Assembly (NCBI GenBank): GCA_003254885.1
Contig: QANT01007188.1
Location: 27,419 to 91,418, forward strand
Length of the DNA stretch: 64,000 nt
Source of the DNA: Purshia tridentata
Lineage: Eukaryota > Streptophyta > Magnoliopsida > Rosales > Rosaceae
Direction: 5' to 3'
Positions 46,536 through 58,172 of this stretch are shown here, piece after piece (position 1 is the first letter of the stretch; each line of letters starts with the position of its first letter). The translations under genes were made by a program, and so were the position numbers. The notes beneath the pieces are model-generated. The model did no database searches. It had not been told where the DNA came from and worked only from the letters and a program-made list of their open reading frames with translations.

Positions 46536-49210
46536 ATGTTTGCAGCAGAAAATGGACTGAAAGGAGACCCAAGGCTCCAAGCCATCTCTGAAGCTATCAG
46601 GGTCGTGCCTCACTTTCCAAAACCAGGTTCCATTTATATGTTTAATGCTTTATTTTCATTTTTCAATTTTTTGTTTTGTTTTTGGGTAATGTTTTTTAAG
46701 TTGTCAGTGTTGGGTTGTTTGTTGTTTGTGGAGTTTGATCACACAAGGCTGCCTGCTATTTTTTTATATTATGTTTGCAGGAATAATGTTTCAAGACATA
46801 ACAACATTGTTGCTTGATCACAAGACCTTCAAGGATACTGTCGACATTTTTGTTGATCGCTACAGAGACATGGACATCTCTGTTGTTGCCGGTACACTCA
46901 CACCTCTCTCTCTCTACATATATATCTATAATTTTCTAAAGTATTCTATTTTGAGGTTTGGTAATATGCTAGATTATGAAATGTGGGCATACTTTGTTAA
47001 TTTATGGGTCCTTTATAATTTTGTGCGCAGAGGATGGTACTTTTTCTTTGCCTCTGGTTTTGGTTGTGCTACTTTCCCTCTCTTTTGGAGCTGAATCCTT
47101 GCTGATTTCTTTAAAAATTTATAAGGCATTGATTCATCAAAGTATAGGGAACTTTTCATATATTTTAACAGATTATGACATTCTAATATGGCCATTTTCC
47201 TAATTTAAAAATATTTCTCACCATTTATTCCTCTCAAGAATTATTTCTGTGGAGGGATTAATATGTTTTTGTCGCATATGCCAATGCAATGTAATCACAA
47301 TTTTACAACAGTGCAGATTAGTTCCATTGTATTTACTATTTAGTTCCATTAATTGTATTATTTACTGTGTCACACTGTCATAGTTAATTTACTGAGTTCC
47401 AAGGATAAGGACTAACTGTTCACACATAGTTCAATCTTTGTTCTCATTGTATACTTACATTGTTGTTGGCGCTTTAATCATGTGAAGAAAGCTAGCTTTT
47501 GATGTTGATGTTGAACTCCAAGTGGTTAATTAGTGGAGTTCTTCAACTGCTTTCATGACAAATGAACAGGCACATGATTGTCATTGTTAGGATAAAGGTT
47601 TGTGGAACGCATCTTTGTTGGATGGTTGTCTCAATTATTGGCCTTAATCATTCAATGTTTCAAGTTGGTTATATGGTTTATCCAACTGTAGCATGATAGT
47701 GACAGGGATTACAAATCTATGTTATTCATTTTCTGTGTGTTTTGCTTGCATGCTTCTCATCTGGTGAGTAATATGCAGGAGTGGAAGCCAGAGGGTTCAT
47801 GTTTGGTCCTGCAATTGCCTTAGCCATTGGTGCCAAGTTTGTTCCTTTACGAAAACCTCGAAAGTTGCCCGGTATGCTACTTTGGTTTTGCCAATTTCTT
47901 GAATTTAAGGAGCTAATTGTTATTTTGTAGTATTTTAAAGTGAGTGTCATTTGGAAGGCTGATTAGGCTAATAAATTTGGTGCTCTCAAGAGTTGTTATT
48001 CAAAGTCTACTTATACATATTAAGATCTCATAATGTTGAATTTTGTTGTTGTTTTGGAGGACAAATGGGATTTTTCTTAGCATCTTGATCTAATGAAGCC
48101 TTAATCAGATCTAGCTATTTTCTTACAGATATCTCTTCTGAGGCCTGAAGTTGGTACCTTCTAAAAATAAATTCTCTCACTCACTCACTCAGATGTATAC
48201 CTACACCAGCCAGTTTCACTCACTCACTCACTCACTCATATTTAAACCTACACCAGCCAGTTTTATACCTACTACCCAGCTGATGCCTTAATTTGGAGAG
48301 TTTGAACCCCAGAGTGAGAGGTCTTGGTTTCACCAATGAAGTGTCTATTTTGGCACTTTTTGCTTTGTTCAGGCTTCACTGTACATGAATCTTCTTTCAC
48401 ATGCTGCTGCTTATACAGGAGAGGTAATTTCAGAAGCCTATGAGCTTGAGTACGGAACTGATTGCCTGGAGATGCATGTTGGTGCTGTTCAGCCTGGCGA
48501 ACGTGCATTGGTTATTGATGATTTAATAGCTACAGGTGGGACCTTGTCAGCAGCAATAAGACTATTAGGTGAGCGGTTGCTCTTGTGTTGTGTTGTGCCT
48601 TGATATTTCTTTTTCATTTTCTTTTCTTCCAACTTGAAGTTATTTTACATCATCCCCAAAAAATTCTGTCTGTTTTTCTAGAACGTGTGGGAGCTGAAGT
48701 GGTCGAATGTGCATGTGTTATTGGGTTGCCTGAGGTTAAGGTAATGCTTAAACCTTAATGAACTTATTTGCTAATGGCTGGTCAACTTTAAAACCTGGGG
48801 CTTATTCATAAAATGACCCGTTTACATAGACCCATTAGAAAACTAACTTGTTAGATGGGGTCTGAGATCTCGTATCCTATCTCAACCCACATCTCGACTA
48901 TGACGGTCTAGTTTTTAAATGGGTTTGTGTAAATGGGTTATTATTTTAAGAAACCCTAAATCTTTAGGGCAATTCTTAAAGAAAAGTATGGTGTAAGGTG
49001 TGAGGAGCATTTTGTTTCATATTGAAAGCAAGCATTATGTAGTGAGTGCGTAATACCACTCATGCTCGTATACAGTTATATATACTCTTCCTCAAGTGCT
49101 ATGCAGTTGAGCTGCTCTTAAAGATTGTGACCTTTCAGGGACAGTGCAGGCTTAATGGAAAGCCACTTTACATTCTTGTGGAGCCACGCCAGATAGATAA
49201 CTGTTGTTGA
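46536..49210 (+). CDS. APT5: Adenine phosphoribosyltransferase, APT5-like
   Basis: Six exons (46536-46626, 46781-46891, 47779-47871, 48419-48568, 48682-48740, 49139-49210) join in frame to 191 residues. The enzyme salvages adenine with PRPP to make AMP and PPi; plant forms can also convert cytokinin bases to nucleotides. Motifs: [18 protein letters not shown] at 24-41, the adenine-binding VAGVEARGF at 66-74, the flexible-loop stretch [21 protein letters not shown], and the PRPP-binding signature [13 protein letters not shown] near 127-139. The sequence is closest to Arabidopsis APT5 (At5g11160) and APT2 as I recall them. One oddity: the loop normally reads KPGKLPG, but residue 95 is Arg (codon CGA). 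There is no plastid peptide, so a cytosolic form is likely. Introns 4 and 5 hold repeats. Confidence 0.93.
48165..48275. repeat. TCAC microsatellites and a short direct repeat in APT intron 3
   Basis: (CACT)n tracts occur at about 48174-48191 and 48213-48238. Each is followed by ATACCTACACCAGCCAGTTT or the near-identical AAACCTACACCAGCCAGTTT. This is a slippage-prone duplication within the intron. Confidence 0.75.
48800..48960. mobile_element. Foldback MITE-like element in APT intron 5
   Basis: The left arm ATGACCCGTTTACATAGACCC and the right arm GGGTTTGTGTAAATGGGTTATT are inverted copies, continuing to AGAAAACTA and TAGTTTTTA at the inner ends. The total is about 150-160 bp inside the 398-bp intron. 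The flanking duplication was not resolved. Confidence 0.6.
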
Positions 49211-50202
49211 GGTACGCTATACCATTGCCCTCATTGGAATCAAAACTAGTTGAAAAATATCCATTGGATTTGGAAACTTTCTATCATTTTTTAAAAAATT
49301 CAGTCAGTTGTGATACTACGAAAGCCCTGTTTTGCCTTGTGGCAACCATGAATCTTGTTTCAATTTTGGAGTGTATAGAATAATTTTTCTATATTTGTGA
49401 TCTCAAACATGTTTCACATGCTTACAAGTTCTCCAAGTAAAGAAACAAAGTAATTTCTTTAGTCATCCACTGATGCAGATGTGTTTTAATTATGCTTGGG
49501 CTGACTACTGAAACAGGGATGCTTGACTTGAGCAACACAGGCCATGATATGTTGGGTGACTGAGATCTGCTGCACGAGGCTCATTGCGATTAACATTTCT
49601 TTCTGTGAAGTCTGCATCTCTTGTAGATTGATTGTTATGTCACATTAGCAGTTTCGAACAAATCATGAACAAATGTTGTTTGGCGAAATTGGTTTATTCT
49701 TAAAAGAGGAAAACCTTTATTGTTGCGTTATGGAAATTTCTCAGTTTATATCTATGCTGCTTTATTTTCTTTTTCTTTTTTTGGCTAAATAAGAGGCTAA
49801 AGATACCATACATGCACCCCTTTCGGATCTCAAACCAAGGGAAAATCATGACTTGTAAAGCTACTTTGAATTATTAAGCAAATAAATAAATAAATAAAAA
49901 CCTGATTTCAATATCATTAATAATTTCCTTTCATCTCTTTCTATTATTCATGTCATTGAAAAAAAGAAGAATACAACATTGTGGTAAAGTAGAGATTGCA
50001 CAAATTTTCTCAAGACTTGTGTGTCTAACCACAACCTTACAGTGCCGTGTTTAATGAGAACTATATGAAACACTGGATGGTGCAACGGACCAAATTATTC
50101 TTTTAGAAAAAAAAAAAAAAATTTACAACATTCATCCCTACTTCTTCCTACTTACTCATTAGTAAAGTTTGTCTTCAGGCATAACATAACATCTTTCTTA
50201 GA
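49211..50202. other. Convergent 3' spacer between APT and EREL1
   Basis: Holds the 3' UTRs of the two convergent genes. A short TAAA repeat lies at about 49884-49900. No frame or RNA gene is supported. Confidence 0.5.
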
Positions 50203-53200
50203 TTAGATTTCCATTTTGAGAGCATGACGTATAACAGAGTTCACCTGTTTCCGTAAGCTAGCATTGTCGGTAAAGATGTCTGCTAGAACCTTCCTTAACT
50301 CGTCGTCTGTTGTCCTTGTATCATCAACAACGTTGTTAACTTCGCCAACATCAGAAACAGCAGCATTGTTGTTTTGAGCTAAGATTGGTGCCTGATAAAA
50401 ATTGTTGTCAAGTTGACAAGAGTCATGGTTAAAAGAGAAACAAGGTAGCAACAGGAAATGAAAAAGAACTGAACAATTTTACTTCGATCAGAATTTACAA
50501 CTATGGGAACAATGGGGAAGCCATATATCACATCAAACTCAATGGAATTGCATGTAATTTTGTCTACATTATAGCTTAACCTATACAGTATGGGGAATAT
50601 TTTATGCTCTATCAGCAAAGGTACCTCGGAAAGTAGGAGGTTAATTCGGTTGTCTGATGTCGTCAACAAATCCGAAAGCTCCGGTAACGATGAAGAACCT
50701 TTGCCTTCATCTTCAGCAGGAAAATAGATATTGCACTCTTGAAGCTGCTTATGAAGAATCCTGCATGCATGCAACAATTTTTTTCTAGCAGTTTCTGCAT
50801 GCTTGCTCATTTGTTTTTCCTGTTGGAGGAGCTTCTGGAACAAAAAGAAGAATGAAAGCAACCAACTTTAGGTATCACAATTGTTTAATAATTTATTCTC
50901 TGATTCATCAACATATCAATTATTTAATTATTAAGTTTTAGAAATGCAAACTGATAAATCTGTCTTATTTTTCTAATTGGAATCATGCAAGCAGAACCAC
51001 TTCAAACAAATGACATAACATAGAAAGAACAGTACTTTTTAAAAAAAGTTGGAATATAACATATACTTTAGTAAGAGTAACAGACTACCTCAGCTTCAGA
51101 TTTCTCCTTCAGTGATTTACTGAGCTCATGTTTAAGTCCTGTTTGCAAACTGCGCAAGGATTTAACTTCTTTAACAAGAACTTTAATATCTGCTTTTGAT
51201 TTTGCTTCTAGCTCTTCATATCGTTTTGACAAATTCTCAAGCTGCTCCTTGGAAGAATCCAATTCCTGCGGCAATATGTTGTTCTCCTGAACACTAGAAT
51301 CTTTTCTCAACTCTGCAGATGACTTCTTATCCTGGTATCATTTCATGTATAACTACTAAATAAATAACAATGACAGATGCAAAGAGATAATACAAGTAGA
51401 CAAGACAAACTTCAGGAATTATAACCTGTTCAGACTTCAACTTCAACTCCATTTCCAATGACTTCCGCCGAAGTTCCTCCATATCCCACTGCATTTTGGT
51501 AACCCTTTCCCTCTCAATCAAAATGGCTTGCTGCAGGTTTTCTTTACTTTTCTGTGTAGTAGTTTCTAGTTCAACTTCCAAATCTTTGACCTGCAGATAC
51601 CCAATCAATTATGGCCATTCAAACTCTCTGTGAAATCCAAAGTGTCAGCGAGACAACTATCAACATTTATAACTTCCCAAGTGTGACCACCTATTGTTTT
51701 GTTGCACTAAAAAAACAATTTACAAAGCATAATTATGCCTATGCCAATTATTTTAATCAGAGTATTTTAGCAAACCATAATTCAGTACCGGGGTCTATGT
51801 CAAAAAAAGATAAAAGCTACTTACGAACTTAAAGTTCATACATTCTTTTTCCTTTTGGGGGAAAAAATATTTTTGTCAATCAAGACCCTGAAATGCAAGA
51901 GCATTAGTTTGGGGCTGACAGTAAGTTAATAAATTTCCATGTCCCATGGGATGAGACTATTATCACCTACAATTGTATGAGATTACACTTACTGCAATAT
52001 ATGGACCCTAACCATTCACTTTGTGCAGACCCACATAGGTTCATGAAGATCCCACATGGGTTCCATGTGGACTCACATACGCGAACAATGGGGATTGGTA
52101 CAATCCCAACAATCAATATAGGGAATATGTTCCCCTATGGGATACAGAAACCTCGAAACTGCATAATTAACAGATATATAGCTTTTTCTTACTGAAGGGT
52201 TTTACACAAGGATTTATGAAAGGCTTCCCAGTGCTATTGCACACGACAGAGAAAAAATTTCTCACAGGTTATTTAAATGGCCTACTTCTCTTATTAAATA
52301 TCCTTAATACTGCAAATGTACTTTTTTTATTTCTTATAACAAGTCATATTATGAATACTCAACATAGATACAATCAAGGAGTTCATCCAAAGCCAAAACA
52401 AATAAAACCCCAACCACTGACAAAAGGAAAAGCGTGACTAGTTTAATTTGACATACCTTGGTTGTGAGGTAATCCTTCACTGCTACTTCTTGATTTAATC
52501 TTGCTATAAGATCTTCCATGTCTGTTTTTGCTGTGACAAGTCTTCGTTGCATGGTCAAGAGAACCCTGTTCAATTTGTGGCGCTGGTCCAACGGAAGAAC
52601 TACTTGAGTGCCACTTGAAGTTTGTAACTCTGTGTTGCCAAGCATTTCCATGATGCTTGAAACCTCAGCACCTCCAAGAAGGTCGAGAGAACCATCGCCA
52701 GATGAATTTGGAACCCCAGAGTTAGACATTTCACTACCTCTTAGAGAACTCACCTCACTTCCCACACTTTCATTTGAGAGCTTCCGAGCATGACTGAATA
52801 CTTTACTATGCTCTGGCTCAGAGAAAAGTTCCATTCCATTACGAGCTAGAATTGAAGGTTTAGAAGCATTTCCATTATATGCATCCTTCCCTATTAAATT
52901 GTTGGCGTGTCTCACATGAACTTTATTCTTAGGAAGGCCTTCCAACTGCTCTAGTATAGTCTGTCCCATAAACAGTCCCTGATCAATATTATTCATGCCA
53001 TACTTCACAAGCTTCTCTATTGGGCTTGTTAAATCTTCATCCAATACCAGATCTTCAATGCCAATTTCAGAACTGTCATCCCTTCCTAGCCTAGGTGTTC
53101 CCAGCTCAGATGTCTCATAAGCAGTATCACTTCCATAATCTGATGCAATTGATGAACTACCGACAATGGCAGGTAAGCTAGACTGGGAAGACAATTGAAG

Positions 53201-55462
53201 TGAATTCGCTTCTGAAGTGGGTTGACTCACATCTTGGAATGCTGAAATTTATTATGACAAGGAACTGATTCATTAAGTCTATAAAAGGTTTTTAGTTTCC
53301 AAAATTTGTGAAATAGAAAAAAGATACTCAGTTTTACTAGACAACCCAAATCACCAATGTGAACATGTGAAACACAAAATGAAGATGTATAACAGCACTA
53401 AATGCACAAGATAGTCACATACAAGACCTAGCTGCAGACTCTAGTTCAAGAAAGGATGCCACGGCAACACTTCTTGATGTATCAATGTCAGATAGCAGCT
53501 TTGTCATCCATGCCTCCAAAGAGCACCTTCTCTGCAACAAAACTAAAGCTTCTTAGAAATATTACTCACCCATGTTTGAATTGCAAGCTATATTGTTTCT
53601 CGACAGAATTTAATTTTCAGTTAAGAATAATACCTTGGACGAATATGAACAACACTCAGGGGAGTTTCTTACCTTTCAGGGAACATCAAGAGTGACCGAA
53701 TTTTAACTCCAAGTTGAAGTTTTATATTAGTTAAGAGGAAATAAATAGTACAAAATGTAGTTTCTCTATAATCATTACCTACCTCTTCCAACAGTTGTCG
53801 GCTCTTCATCCGCAAAAGTCCCTTGGGTGGAGTAGGCGGGAGATTTTTCTTGGGAAATGCCTTTTTAAGCTGCAAAAGACCAGACAAAAAAAGAGTTCAG
53901 AATGTCCTTTGACAAGTTTCTTGAAAAAGAAAAAAAAAAATCTAGATTGCTTTTCCTTAAACAATGCTCAGAGAACACCAAGTTGTCATAATCATGTGAA
54001 TTACCATACTAACATAAAGCAAATACCTATTTTACCAAATATGACAGTCTAAAGTAAATACTTACATCGTTAAATAACTTCAGAAAATCACTAAATCTTC
54101 TTAACACTGCACTTGTAGTTGTAATACCTTCTGGTGATTGTATACCAACCTGAACCCTGTAGAACTGTCCCCTAAAATGTTATAATGGAACATGCGAAAG
54201 ACTAGTGCAATGCTGTAAATAAATGTGACAGTCTAAGAAATGCAGCATCATCTTGAAATAACTGCTGTGCATGCAGGTAGTGTAACTGTTCTTTTTATAA
54301 GAATCTATTATCCACATAAATCTATACTCATTCTACTGAAAATGTTAGATTTATCCAAATAAGAATCCGAATCTTGACTGCTAAGCTGATTATCTATAAT
54401 ATTAAATTATTAATCAACATCATAAAGGTTGTCACAACATACAAATACTGCACCACACAATTACATTGCATAGTCTGAAAACATTTTAATGTACTACAAG
54501 GAAGACTTGCTATTCTCCATGATGAATGACAATGCAAAATGTTCTACAGGATCACATTTAAGTTTATGTTCATCACTGCCTGATAGCAATGAAGGAAAAT
54601 TTTTCAAAAACCTAAAAGGCAATGAAATGCAATCAATCATCTTTAATTTACTTGTGGACTGGGCAACCACAAGATATATGGAAAACGTCAAGCACAGAAA
54701 GTTCAGCCATGGATAGAGAGATTTCCTAATTATAAGATCCCAAAAGATGATATAAAACATCTAACCCTGGGCATAGATAAACACTGGAGAGTCATTCAAT
54801 TTGAGTACCACTACGGGGTCGGAATTTCTTGATTTTGGAAGGACAACCCAGGAAGGTATAGTGACACAATAACTCCATCCTGTGTGAGGATCATGTGGCC
54901 AAACCGCATCCCGCCCATTCTGCAAAAAGAATGTGAACCTTTTGCATTAGAAAGATACCCAGGAGGCCAGGAAGTACCCATAACTCTGATTGACAATAAA
55001 TAACTGGTGGCAAAAAATAAAAGCGCAATGAGCTTATCCACACTAAAGAGCAGAAACGTGAATTGCTGAGCGAAGGTCAAATTTTTAAAATTTCAATGAA
55101 GAGTTTACTTAATGCCAAAAATTACCCACCATGTGAATTGAACAAAGCAACTTTCTTTCAGTTTCAATTATATGAAAAATCGCAATTAAACAAATAAAGG
55201 AAAGCTTAAATTAGAAAGTAATGAGCTTGAATTACAAAATTATAGCAAAACTTGGAACAAGCAAGTGATAGGCTCAATTTACTAGCTCAACGAGAATGTA
55301 ATTAATTCAAAGTGAGGCACTTGAACTGAATGGAATAGAGAGCGCGAGAGAGAGAGAGAGAAAGCAACGAACCCATTTTCGCGGAGGAGGACTCCAATCC
55401 ATCCCAAGGGGCAGCGGCGAAGTCCCATCGTGCCTGTGCTTCGGAGGACTCCGTCTCTGCAT
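50203..55462 (-). CDS. EREL1: PX-domain coiled-coil protein, EREL1-like (endosomal effector)
   Basis: Ten exons on the minus strand: 55373-55462, 54809-54919, 54066-54164, 53783-53869, 53423-53531, 52457-53241, 51426-51590, 51089-51331, 50625-50834, 50203-50391. They join in frame to 695 residues. The start [20 protein letters not shown] at 55462 matches the family; an upstream in-frame-looking ORF from about 55584 is in a different frame. Residues about 30-160 form a PX domain ([54 protein letters not shown]) binding PI3P. A disordered Ser-rich middle ([13 protein letters not shown]) follows, then long coiled coil and the tail [20 protein letters not shown]. Matches Arabidopsis EREX/EREL proteins (At4g32160 = EREL1), Rab5 effectors needed for vacuolar traffic of storage proteins. 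Confidence 0.92.
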
Positions 55463-56838
55463 TCTTCGATCTTTATCCAACTCTCTCTCTCAATTGGATG
55501 ATGATGAGGTGAGAGAGAGCTAGGGTTATGGTGATCGGATCGGATACGAACCGGCGTACAAGGACAATCGATCATAGACGACAAACAGGAGAGACAACAG
55601 GTGGCCTCCGTGGAGCTTCCATTGCCTGCTTCGTCACTGAGAAACGATGGCGCACGTTAGCACGAGAATGGACAACGTGGCTAATCAGAGCCGGTAGCGT
55701 TGCGTGTCACCTGCTTCGATTCGCTCTTTCTGCTAAAAATTCCTAATTGCAAGTCTTCTCTCTCTCTGAAAAGAGAGCCCCTCAGTAGTCGGTCGCAAGG
55801 CCAGCACCGATCGTACCCTTCCTTTACTTTTCTTTTCTTTTTTAATTAATTATTGAGAATAATATTTAATTGTTTATGTCAATATTAAACAGTTCTCACC
55901 TAATTGTCTTCATTTGCAGTTGCATTGAGCTTCACGGCGGGCGGGGATAGAGAAGCAGATAGCTACTTTTTGGACCTTTGCGTTGGGTCGAGGCCCATTT
56001 ACTCTTGGGCCTCAACAGTCGTTGCCCTCTATGGCCCATTTTGATATATCATAAGGGGTGGGAAAAAATAATCACGTAACCAATTACCACCTACGAAAAC
56101 ATCGGTTAATCGAACCTTTTAAAGTTTTGAAACTAACGCGTTAAATTATAGTGCTATTTTGCTCACCACAAAAAGATGATGGTATCACCACTATGTTAGG
56201 TGATTGACATGTGTCATTTGAGGAATACGTATCAACTATCTAGCATGGTGGTAATTATCACCAATAGTGAAAAAAATATTTCTTGTTAGGTTATAGTTTC
56301 ACATTTTCCAATGTCAAGCCTAATCATTTGGTTATGTTATAAGCATATGGATCGATTAACCGAATTGTACCTAGTCTTACTACAACCAATAAGTTTGAAT
56401 ATTAACTTCTTTTTTTCGATCTGAGGTTTAAATTTGGGACTTCCTTCAACAAAATAGAAAAATAAAAAAATAATCGTTTTAGATCAAAGTTAAATGATAG
56501 TTTGACTTCTTGGAAGCATACAATGTTAACCAAATTTCATTTTATCAATTTAACATTTTGTTAGGCTCAATTACATATACATTTACCAATTATAAGGGGT
56601 TTTTTTTTGTTTTTTTTTTTAATATAGCAATTCACACATAAGCATTCAGAATTTGCACATATGATAAATTTTGAAGTCGGCTCAGCTAGAATTATTCACA
56701 TCAATTGTATTTAATTGAGAAACCAACAGTGTCACCATGGATAATAAAAAACTGGCATAAAGTTGTGTGACCAAGGTGTACAATTACGCAGAAGATTCTT
56801 ATAAGCCATAATCAAGCAATTCAAAACTTTTATTTGAT
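55463..56838. other. EREL1 leader and promoter, then gene-free spacer
   Basis: The first ~300 bp are the leader and promoter of EREL1 (minus strand), with GA tracts nearby. Beyond about 55830 the DNA is AT-rich with a poly-T stretch near 56599-56620. No supported gene. Confidence 0.5.
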
Positions 56839-56846
56839 GATGTAAA

Positions 56847-58164
56847 CAGTGGCGGATCCACTTAGAAAGAGGGGGGGTCAAGTGACCCCCCGTCGGCCAG
56901 CACGACAACCCCAAAGCACCTCATAAATGAAGAAACAACCCCCCAGAATTGTGGAAAGCGACCCCCCGCAGACGATGACCCCCTGACTCGAAGGCCACCA
57001 ACAGCACTAGTGCACCACCATGCACCGTTACCTGCTTGAGTGCTTGGATGCTTTTGGTTCTTATTTTTAGGTTTCTCTAATTCTCTTTAGTTTTTATTTT
57101 TGAACCAGGAATTAAAATAAAATAAAAATAAAACTGAAACTATAGCAGTATAGCAACCCACCCTCTCCCACCCAAAAATGAAACCCAGAACCCCCAAATT
57201 TTCAATTCAAGCACGGTAGCTTCAAGAGAGAGAGAGAGATTTGTTAATTATTAGATATGTATATAATATGTATGCATATTATATATATGTATTAAAAACA
57301 AAAAAAGAAATAGATATTTATAGAGAGGTCAAGGAGAGTGCTTTTCATACACAAAAAAAAATTTATTTTTCATTTGGGTTTGTAGAGAGTATTTTTTATA
57401 GAAAATTACAAATAAATCAATTAAACATTTCTAAATTACAAATAGGTCAATGCATAATTTCATATCCTATAATAGTCAATGATATATTTTAAGAAATTAC
57501 ATTTTAGTCAATGGCCCACCCAATACCTAATTTCTTTTAAAATATTAATTTTGTTAATATACTTTTTTGCCTTTCTATTACTTTTTTAGAAAATTTCTTG
57601 AATATGAATAAACAAAATATGATCACATAATTTAACACAAAATTATAAATAAATTTAGTAAGTATCATGTGTTAGCTTGTGGTTATTATTGACTTCTTTG
57701 TAATTTTTATAATTATGAGACACTGATGATGTCACTAATATGTAAGCAAAATGGCAAAAAACATAAATACATTTATGTTTTAAGTCTAGTTGTTACTTTT
57801 TATTTTTATTTTATTACATTTTAGTCAGTACACATTATTTAAATAATGCATTGACCATTATAGAATTAGAAATTATTTTATTAATTTTTATGTAATTAAC
57901 CCTTTTTTTTACATGTTTTCTATGGATGTACTTAAAATTTATATGTATATTTTCTTACAAGTAAGATTAAGGGTGAAGTTTAAATTTTAGCTCGGGCTTT
58001 TCAAAAGTTAGAGCCGGCCTTGACTAGGAGACTACTCTATTATTAATATTACATATAAATCTCAAGTCTGTTGTTTTTCAAAAATTTCACCGCCACTACA
58101 CATCACCAAGCAAAAAGATATCTAACATTGACCTTTCAAGTTAAAAATCTTGAATCGGCCACTG
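56847..58164. mobile_element. Non-autonomous hAT element, 1318 bp, with nested repeats
   Basis: Ends CAGTGGCGGATCCACTT at the left and GAATCGGCCACTG at the right, bounded by a perfect 8-bp target-site duplication GATGTAAA (56839-56846 and 58165-58172). CAGTGGCGGA-type ends with an 8-bp duplication are typical of plant hAT elements (Tip100-like). The left end is C/G-rich and the interior AT-rich with no transposase frame. At about 57957-58023 it carries GGCTTTTCAAAAGTTAGAGC followed by CGGCCTTG, close to the right end of the smaller hAT element at 11096, so an older element may be nested inside. Confidence 0.88.
57395..57905. repeat. Nested foldback repeat inside the 1.3-kb hAT element
   Basis: The left segment TCAATGCATAATTTCATATC, followed by CTATAATAGTCAATG (about 57450-57482), is matched in inverted orientation by CATTGACCATTATAGAATTA, followed by GAAATTAT (about 57851-57878). 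CATTTTAGTCA also recurs in both halves. Limits are approximate. Confidence 0.5.
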
Positions 58165-58172
58165 GATGTAAA

